From: a virus
IMG/VR virus record: IMGVR_UViG_3300031977_000690
Location: 1-24,600 of that record
Length of the DNA stretch: 24,600 nucleotides
Reading direction: 5' to 3' (one strand)
Shown here: piece by piece, positions 19,063-24,600 of the stretch
Layout of the letters: each line of letters opens with the position of its first letter
Numbering within the stretch: the stretch's first letter is position 1
Notes under the pieces: model-generated
Database searches by the model: none
Seen by the model: the letters and a program-made list of their open reading frames with translations, nothing else
Told to the model about the DNA's origin: nothing
Made by a program: the position numbers and the translations under genes

Positions 19063-20804
19063 TGGTCGACTTCAATCGATACCTCAGAAACGCAGGCAAT
19101 CTAGGATATTCGCTTCTAGATAACGTCATCGGATTTGACGATGGATACGACACGACCGGCGAGCTTTTAGGCCGCGCATTCCGTGAAGACCCTATGGGAA
19201 CGGCTAAGGCGATCGGTAGCGGGGCTTTAGATAGCGTCATAGGAGCCGTACAAGACCCCATAGGGACGATTAAGGATACTGCGGCAGGTATTGCGTCATC
19301 AGCTAAAAGCGCGTCTGGAGGGGCCGCTGCATACCTGCCAGAAGGCGTTGAGCTGAAGGATGCCACATACGAACAAATCCGCGACGCTAACGAGGCGTTT
19401 CTTGCGGACATTACGAACGTAGCATCTGTGGTCCCAGCGGTCAAAGGCACAACGTCCGCGATACGCGCAGCCGATAGAGCTGTCGGGGCTGACGCGCGTG
19501 GCTTGCTTAGAGCCGTCTCGCAAGGTGACTTAGAGGGCGTTGGCGAGGTGTTTCAACGTGGGCGCGAAGGCCAGAGTTTGAGCGCCGCAGCTAACAAGGC
19601 GAATAAGATCGCCGGCGTGGATCGTGTTGCAGTTCGTGGGTATGAGCCAAGTTTAATCCAGCAACTAGAATCTAACATCGGTTTCCGTGATGAGAGGGGG
19701 CGAGCGTACCCTGAAGCTATTGAGGCTATAGCATCGCAGTTTGGGCCTGACGGCAATCGACTTAACAACATTAAGCCTGACCGTAAAACCGGTCTAACGC
19801 ACAATCATCCAGCATCGAACGTGCGTATGAATACGCCTATCGAAGAGCAAAAAGTTGCGACAAAAAAACGCCGCGAAGCGCACGCGCGCAAGACGACACA
19901 AATCAAGCTAGGCGATATGCTAACACCGGCCTTCGGTGACCGCATGGTCGCAGATACAGATATTCTTGGGTTCTCTGGCCAAATGCTAGATAATCCGGTT
20001 TCTAAGTACGGCGGATCTGGGTACATACGAGACGCGATCAACAATCGCATCTGGGCGTCGGATGATAAAGTTGTAAATTCAATATATGAAACTTTAGAGC
20101 GCGCGGGTCTTTCTGGGAATCCAAGGCTTGTATATACGTCGATGGGCGGTCAGGCATCTGACTTTGCGACTGATGATTTAATGCGCCAATATTTGCGCAA
20201 CGTAGACATCGATCCAAAATTGCGCCGCACCTTAGCTGAAAAGCTAGTTGCTTCAAAAGATTTTACAGATCAAGATTTCTCGTTGTTTAATCTGGTAGCT
20301 GGCGGGGGCGGCCGTCGCAACATGAGAAACCTTTTAGACGGCGTAGAAATGGACTTCGACAACCTAAACGGGTCAAACCGTCGGGCAATTTGGCAGGCTA
20401 TAGATAGCGCAGAATTCCGTGATGCTGGCATCCCTATGGGCGAGGCTCGAATTGCATTGACGGACCCTGATCTACTGTACGCAAACCCGTTTGATACGGG
20501 TCTAAACATTGGGCGCCCAACACTAGGTGCAGGTGTTCAACAAGATTCTATTCACCCTATATACCCAAGAGGCATTTTAGGTGAATACGACGGCAGTTTA
20601 GAAGTGCAGATACCTGCAGCGATTACATTCAGAGACTTTATGAATGCCCGCAGAGGTTATACCGACGGCTTCAAATACACTGCACCATCTGGCGATCAGC
20701 GTTCATTTATGATGAGCCACACAAACTTAATTCAACCAGCCGACCAGCAAATGATCGATGAAATCGGTCTGTTCAACGAATACTGGCGCAAGTTCAATCA
20801 GTAG
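19062..20804 (+). CDS. Large virion-associated candidate with HNHP motif, unknown function
   Basis: This 580-residue protein has a Gly/Ala-rich N-terminal region (about 45-90) like that of internal virion proteins. A mixed alpha/beta part follows, with LTHNHPASN at 245-253. The C-terminal half (about 330-580) contains YTSMGGQASDF, GGGGRRNMRNLL and IHPIYPRGILGEYDG blocks. HxHP followed by small residues recalls metal sites of JAB-like or toxin-type domains carried by phage virion proteins, but the remaining ligands are not evident. I do not recognise a family. Its place directly before the portal gene suggests a protein packaged with the head and perhaps injected. Confidence 0.6.
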   Translation: MVDFNRYLRNAGNLGYSLLDNVIGFDDGYDTTGELLGRAFREDPMGTAKAIGSGALDSVIGAVQDPIGTIKDTAAGIASSAKSASGGAAAYLPEGVELKDATYEQIRDANEAFLADITNVASVVPAVKGTTSAIRAADRAVGADARGLLRAVSQGDLEGVGEVFQRGREGQSLSAAANKANKIAGVDRVAVRGYEPSLIQQLESNIGFRDERGRAYPEAIEAIASQFGPDGNRLNNIKPDRKTGLTHNHPASNVRMNTPIEEQKVATKKRREAHARKTTQIKLGDMLTPAFGDRMVADTDILGFSGQMLDNPVSKYGGSGYIRDAINNRIWASDDKVVNSIYETLERAGLSGNPRLVYTSMGGQASDFATDDLMRQYLRNVDIDPKLRRTLAEKLVASKDFTDQDFSLFNLVAGGGGRRNMRNLLDGVEMDFDNLNGSNRRAIWQAIDSAEFRDAGIPMGEARIALTDPDLLYANPFDTGLNIGRPTLGAGVQQDSIHPIYPRGILGEYDGSLEVQIPAAITFRDFMNARRGYTDGFKYTAPSGDQRSFMMSHTNLIQPADQQMIDEIGLFNEYWRKFNQ

Positions 20805-20812
20805 GAATAAGC

Positions 20813-22939
20813 ATGGACTACGAAACAAATGAAATGGCGCTTGCACTGCAGGCCGAGCTAAATCCAAACCAAATGGACGACGACGAGCTGCAAGGTATCG
20901 TTGGTAAAGAGATCGAAGACGCGCAAGATTACATCGACAACTGGATATCTCCAGTACGTGCGACAGCGACGCAATACTACCGCGGCGAGCCGTTTGGCGA
21001 TGAAGAAGAAGGACGCAGCTCAGTTGTCAGCATGGACGTACGGGATACCGTACAGGCGATCATGCCATCACTTATGCGCATTTTCCACAGCACCGAGCGC
21101 ACAGTCGAATATGTGCCACAGGGTCCAGAGGATGTTGCCGCAGCGAAGCAGGCGACAGATTACGCCAACTACATCATCAACCGCGACAACAACGGGTTCA
21201 TGCACATGCACGCCGCGTTCAAGGACGCGCTGATCCGTAAGGCTGGGATTCTGAAGTGCTACTGGGACGACCAGACAAAATTTGAAACGCATGACTTTAG
21301 CGGCATCGACGACAACGCGCTAAACGCTCTTATGGCGGACCCAAGCGCGGACGTTGAGATCGTGCAATCCGAGATGGTCGGAGAGCCGCAGATCGATCCT
21401 GTGTCTGGCCAGATCATCCCGCCCCCTGCGATCCACGCAGCACGCGTAACCTATACGCACCCAGACGGCCGCGTGAAGCTAGAGGCCGTGCCGCCGGAAG
21501 AATTCTTAATTAGCCGTGAAGCCAAATCTTTGGAGGAGGCCGACTACGTCGCGCACCGTCGCATCTTGACAGTGTCTGACTTAGTGGCGATGGGCTACGA
21601 TTATGACGAAGTGTCATCACTTGGCGCAGCCTACGATGACATGGAAACAAACATTGAGCGCAGCACGCGTAACCGCGCACTCGCGAACGAGATGAACGAG
21701 CGCAGCGACCCAGCTATGAAAAAGGTGCTGTACGTCGAAAACTATATCAGAGTTGACTACGACGGCGACGGTATCGCGGTGCTGCGCAAGATTTGTACCG
21801 GTGGTGATGGTCACACGATCCTCATGAACGAGCCAATCGACATGGTGCCGTTCGCTGTGTTCTGCCCAGATCCCGAAGCGCATGACTTCTTTGGCATGTC
21901 TGTCGCTGACACTGTGATGGACATTCAGCGCATCAAGTCATCGATCATGCGTAACACGCTGGACAGCTTGTCCATGTCTATCCACCCACGCATCGCTGTG
22001 ACCGAGGGTATGGTTAATCTGGAAGACGTGATGAATACTGAGGTTGGCGCCATTATCCGCCAGCGTTCAGCCGGTCAGGTGCAACCACTGTCTATGCCGT
22101 TCGTTGGTCGCGAAGCGTTCCCTGTGTTGCAGTATATGGACCAGATCAAAGAGGCCCGCACAGGCATCTCAAAGGCGTCTGCAGGCTTGGATGCGGGTGC
22201 GTTGCAGTCATCTACCGCATCTGCCGTAAACGCGACTATCAGCGCTGCACAGCAACACATTGAAATCATCGCGCGTATCTTTGCTGAAACAGGCATGAAG
22301 CAACTTTATAAAATCGTGCTGCAGTTGATCACAAAGCATCAGGATCGCCCGCGCATGGTTCGCCTGTCGAACGAGTTTGTGCCGATCGATCCGGCGGTAT
22401 GGAACGCTGACATGGATGTTTCCATCAACGTCGCGCTTGGTCGCGGCACTGACACCGAGCGCATGATGATGATGCGACAAATTGGCGAGATGCAAAAAGA
22501 AGCGATCCAACAGATGGGTCCAGTCAATCCGTTGACCGACATGGTCAAGCTGTCAAATACGCTGAAGGCGATGACCGAGCTTGCGGGCTTCAAGGATGCA
22601 TCACAATTCTGGTCAGACCCGACCAAGTTTACGCCGCCACCAAAAGAAGACAAGCCAGACATCAACGAGCAGTTGATCAACGTGCAGATCCAACAGATCC
22701 AAGCCGACATCCAGAAGAAGGCAGCCGAGCTAGAGTTGGAGCGTCAGAAAATGGTCATGAACGACGACCGTCAGCGCGACGAGTTGGACGCGGAGCTTTA
22801 CGTCAAGGCGCAAGAGTTGCAGGCGAAGTACGGCACGCAGCTTAACGTCGAGAAGATCCGATCAGAGTTGGCGATCAATCGGGAAGTGATGAAGGCACAA
22901 TCGGAAATCATCAAAAGTGGAATAGATGGTGAAGAGTAA
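20813..22939 (+). CDS. Portal protein (P22-like)
   Basis: This 708-residue protein forms the dodecameric DNA channel of the head. It has the pattern of P22-type portals: an acidic helical N-terminus, WISPVRATATQYYRGEPFGDE (two halves, about 43-63), MDVRDTVQAIMPSLMRIFHST (about 73-94), VEYVPQGPED, a central wing domain with EEFLISREAKSLEEADYVAHR (parts at about 226-246), ADTVMDIQRIKSSIMRNTLDS (about 364-384), and a long helical C-terminal barrel (about 600-700) rich in Gln, Glu and Lys. The size agrees with P22-like portals (~700-725). Its 3' end overlaps the next gene by 14 bases. Confidence 0.9.
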   Translation: MDYETNEMALALQAELNPNQMDDDELQGIVGKEIEDAQDYIDNWISPVRATATQYYRGEPFGDEEEGRSSVVSMDVRDTVQAIMPSLMRIFHSTERTVEYVPQGPEDVAAAKQATDYANYIINRDNNGFMHMHAAFKDALIRKAGILKCYWDDQTKFETHDFSGIDDNALNALMADPSADVEIVQSEMVGEPQIDPVSGQIIPPPAIHAARVTYTHPDGRVKLEAVPPEEFLISREAKSLEEADYVAHRRILTVSDLVAMGYDYDEVSSLGAAYDDMETNIERSTRNRALANEMNERSDPAMKKVLYVENYIRVDYDGDGIAVLRKICTGGDGHTILMNEPIDMVPFAVFCPDPEAHDFFGMSVADTVMDIQRIKSSIMRNTLDSLSMSIHPRIAVTEGMVNLEDVMNTEVGAIIRQRSAGQVQPLSMPFVGREAFPVLQYMDQIKEARTGISKASAGLDAGALQSSTASAVNATISAAQQHIEIIARIFAETGMKQLYKIVLQLITKHQDRPRMVRLSNEFVPIDPAVWNADMDVSINVALGRGTDTERMMMMRQIGEMQKEAIQQMGPVNPLTDMVKLSNTLKAMTELAGFKDASQFWSDPTKFTPPPKEDKPDINEQLINVQIQQIQADIQKKAAELELERQKMVMNDDRQRDELDAELYVKAQELQAKYGTQLNVEKIRSELAINREVMKAQSEIIKSGIDGEE

Positions 22940-23171
22940 ACAACAAATCATAGACGACGGGCAGGAAGCTGCCCGTCTTTTACGAGATACTGACCTTATC
23001 CGTTTTCTGGATGAGACAGAGCAGGATTGCTGGGAGGAGTTTAAGGCAACGAACACCGGCGATAAGGATGCCCGAGAGGACATCTACATGAAACTGCGCG
23101 GTGTTCAGGCGTTTCGCCAGAAGCTGCGTGCAATGGAAGATAATGCGACTATTGAAAAGAAGCAAAAATAA
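22926..23171 (+). CDS. Small charged helical protein between portal and scaffold
   Basis: This 81-residue protein starts in a 14-base overlap with the portal gene. It is helical and strongly charged (QQIIDDGQEAARLLRD, QDCWEEFKATN, FRQKLRAMEDN). No family is recognised. Position and composition suggest an assembly factor or minor head protein. Its first codons contain a perfect terminator-like hairpin (22956-22981), so its own expression may be limited, and its last codons contain the -35 box of the scaffold/capsid promoter. Confidence 0.75.
   Translation: MVKSKQQIIDDGQEAARLLRDTDLIRFLDETEQDCWEEFKATNTGDKDAREDIYMKLRGVQAFRQKLRAMEDNATIEKKQK
22956..22981 (+). terminator. Intragenic terminator/attenuator behind the portal gene
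   Basis: GACGGGCAG (22956-22964) and CTGCCCGTC (22969-22977) form a perfect nine-pair stem with a GAAG loop, followed by TTTT (22978-22981). It lies within the first codons of the 81-residue gene. A short T-run implies partial termination, which would lower read-through from the portal operon. Confidence 0.6.
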
Positions 23172-23180
23172 TCGCATAAT
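23152..23180 (+). promoter_or_regulatory. Sigma-70-like promoter for scaffold and major capsid genes
   Basis: TTGAAA (23152-23157) and CATAAT (23175-23180) each match the consensus at five of six positions with an ideal 17-bp spacer. It faces the scaffold gene (ATG 23195; GGAG about 8 bases upstream). Together with the attenuator at 22956 it would allow high, separate expression of scaffold and capsid. Confidence 0.7.
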
Positions 23181-23194
23181 ATGGAGTTATAGCA

Positions 23195-24196
23195 ATGTCA
23201 GAAGCCAACACCCCACTAGGGACTGATCTGTACACCGCACAAAATGCCATCAGAGACTTGATTGCGCCCCAAGAGGATACCGCGACAGCCACTGAGGCGC
23301 TTGAGGCAGAAGCCGTCGAGGCGGAAGCCGAAATGCCAGAGTACGAAGAAGAGTACGAACAAGAGTACGCTTCAGAGGACGAAGGCGATTTCGAAGCTGC
23401 AGAAGAAGCGGAGGAGTTTGACGACGCATCTTTCGACATACTTTCGGCAAAGGTCGAGGTAGATGGAGAAGAGATTACCGTCGAAGAGCTAAAACGCGAT
23501 CGACTAAGGCAACGGGATTACACACGCAAAACTCAAGAGCTGGCAGAAATACGCCGTCAGGTGGAAGCCCAGAACGAAGAGATACAGCGTGAACGTGCTC
23601 AATACGCACAGATGCTACCTGTACTGCAGGAGCGTTTGATGCAACCGGCTGAACAGGAGCCCGACTGGGATACACTGTATGACACAGACCCCACGATGGC
23701 AGCGAAGGCAGAGCGTCAGTGGAGAAAGCAGCAAGAAGAGCGCGCAGCTCAACTTGAGGCAGTCCAAGCTGAACGTCAGCGTATGGCTCAAATAGAGCAG
23801 CAACGCATGGAGCAGATGCAGGCTCGATATTTCGAGGAACAGCGTCAGGTTCTGCCAGAGATCATTCCTGAATGGCGTGACACTAAAGTCGCGTCAAAAG
23901 AGGCAAAAGACATTCGTGCTTTCCTTCTTGGCGAAGGTTTCACTGAACAGGATGTCAACGGCCTACAGAATGCTACGCTTGTGAAGTTAGCGAGGAAAGC
24001 GATGTTGTATGATAAGGGTCAGACACGCGCAACCGAGGCGAAGAAAAAGCCGCGGACGCAGAAGGCCAAGACACTCAAAGCTGGTTCTCGTGGATCACAG
24101 CCTAAGCCGAGCTCAGAGCAATCACAAGCGCTACAGCGCGCACGTCAAACTGGTCGCGTGCAAGATGCCGCGGCTGCAATTAAATCGTTACTCTAG
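23195..24196 (+). CDS. Capsid scaffolding protein
   Basis: This 333-residue protein has an extremely acidic N-terminus (about 25-85, mostly Glu/Asp/Ala), a small domain with ILSAKVEVDGEEITVEELKR (about 83-102) and RQRDYTRKTQELAEIRRQ, then a long coiled coil (about 115-220) and a basic C-terminus (about 275-333). The VDGEE...YTRKTQELAE block is typical of marine-phage scaffold proteins, which template prohead assembly and then leave the head. A position directly before the major capsid gene supports it. The basic end is the likely coat-binding part, by analogy with P22. Confidence 0.88.
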   Translation: MSEANTPLGTDLYTAQNAIRDLIAPQEDTATATEALEAEAVEAEAEMPEYEEEYEQEYASEDEGDFEAAEEAEEFDDASFDILSAKVEVDGEEITVEELKRDRLRQRDYTRKTQELAEIRRQVEAQNEEIQRERAQYAQMLPVLQERLMQPAEQEPDWDTLYDTDPTMAAKAERQWRKQQEERAAQLEAVQAERQRMAQIEQQRMEQMQARYFEEQRQVLPEIIPEWRDTKVASKEAKDIRAFLLGEGFTEQDVNGLQNATLVKLARKAMLYDKGQTRATEAKKKPRTQKAKTLKAGSRGSQPKPSSEQSQALQRARQTGRVQDAAAAIKSLL

Positions 24197-24205
24197 GAGG
24201 CCATT

Positions 24206-24600
24206 ATGGCAATCGTAGCAAATACATTCACATCACACAGTGGTGTCGGTATCCGCGAATCGCTCGCAGATATCATCTCAAATATCTCTCCAGAAGAGGT
24301 TCCATTTCAGTCTAACGTAGGCTCAGAAAATGTGTCCAATACGTACTTCGAGTGGCAGACTGATACACTTGCCTCAACAAGTACAACCGCGGTAATTGAT
24401 GGGGATGACGTGTCATCATTCGACGCAACATCTGCGACTACTCGTGTTGGTAACTACACACACATTCTACGCCGCACAACTATCGTTGCAGACAACTTCT
24501 CAGCGCTAGACACTGCGGGCCGCAACGACGAACTAAGCTACCAAATCGCTAAGCGCGGTAAAGAGCTTCGCCGCGATATCGAAGCAACTTTGACTGCGAA
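24206..24600 (+). CDS. Major capsid protein, SU10 type, 3' truncated by window edge
   Basis: The ATG at 24206 has AGGAGG (24195-24200) five bases upstream, the best ribosome binding site of the window, as expected for the most abundant virion protein. The 131 visible residues match the SU10-type major capsid (DUF5309) N-terminus: GVGIRESLADIISNISPEEVPF, seen here as two blocks (about 13-34), NTYFEWQTDTLAS, VIDGDDVS, TTRVGNYTHILRRT, and AKRGKELRRDIEATLT near the edge. The HK97-like fold is known for the family. The frame is open to base 24600, so the C-terminal half or more is missing. Confidence 0.92.
   Translation, partial: MAIVANTFTSHSGVGIRESLADIISNISPEEVPFQSNVGSENVSNTYFEWQTDTLASTSTTAVIDGDDVSSFDATSATTRVGNYTHILRRTTIVADNFSALDTAGRNDELSYQIAKRGKELRRDIEATLTA

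Noticed and set aside
1-24600. tRNA genes, CRISPR arrays, integrase, attachment sites, insertion sequences
   Set aside because: I looked for cloverleaf-like segments, regularly spaced repeats, tyrosine or serine recombinase motifs and terminal inverted repeats with a transposase and found none convincing.

Overview
This window is part of a double-stranded DNA tailed phage genome (Caudoviricetes), roughly 50% GC, with almost gapless gene packing. The SU10-type major capsid protein, the P22-like portal, the YTRKTQ-type scaffold and several tiny basic or Cys-rich proteins of a kind I associate with marine phages suggest a short-tailed marine phage. An alphaproteobacterial host is my guess from general resemblance and is not proven by the sequence. 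There is no integrase, excisionase, tRNA, rRNA, CRISPR array or insertion sequence, so nothing points to a temperate lifestyle.

Layout. (1) 1-2789 (+): the end of a late virion operon, with two probable internal or ejection proteins and terminators behind it. A small minus-strand gene (2786-2968) converges on it. (2) 3183-4653 (+): a cluster of small, overlapping, probably early genes, including two tiny genes, a helix-turn-helix protein and an HNH endonuclease. (3) 6437-4704 (-): a lysis cassette on the opposite strand, with two membrane/coiled-coil proteins, a holin candidate, a T7-lysozyme-like amidase and a lipoprotein with a C-terminal membrane segment (unimolecular-spanin candidate). 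(4) 6506-12970 (+): regulation, recombination and replication. It holds a ribbon-helix-helix regulator, a RuvC-like resolvase, a RecE-like PD-(D/E)XK nuclease, a probable ssDNA-binding protein, a DpdA/TGT-like base exchanger with a VUT (YhhQ-like) transporter, a TOPRIM-RepA primase-helicase and small genes. (5) 12971-13122: an intergenic repeat region that looks like an origin or complex operator. (6) 13123-16144 (+): a protein of unknown function, a DUF6378-like protein, small terminase and large terminase. (7) 16820-16306 (-): two small genes under their own promoter. (8) 17069-24600 (+): small basic and Cys-rich proteins, unknown probable virion proteins, portal, a small protein, scaffold and the major capsid protein, which runs off the window.

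Two systems deserve attention. First, the adjacent DpdA-like and VUT genes look like a compact DNA 7-deazaguanine modification system that works by salvage: import of a queuosine precursor, then exchange for guanine in phage DNA as anti-restriction. Second, a 19-bp palindrome, TGTTAACA-N3-TGTTAACA, occurs at four control points (2979, 3132, 6475, 16895). At two of them, on opposite strands, it overlaps the -35 box of a promoter with identical geometry (5 bp, then TATAAA). At a third it lies directly upstream of the ribbon-helix-helix gene, which suggests an autoregulated repressor controlling several phage operons.
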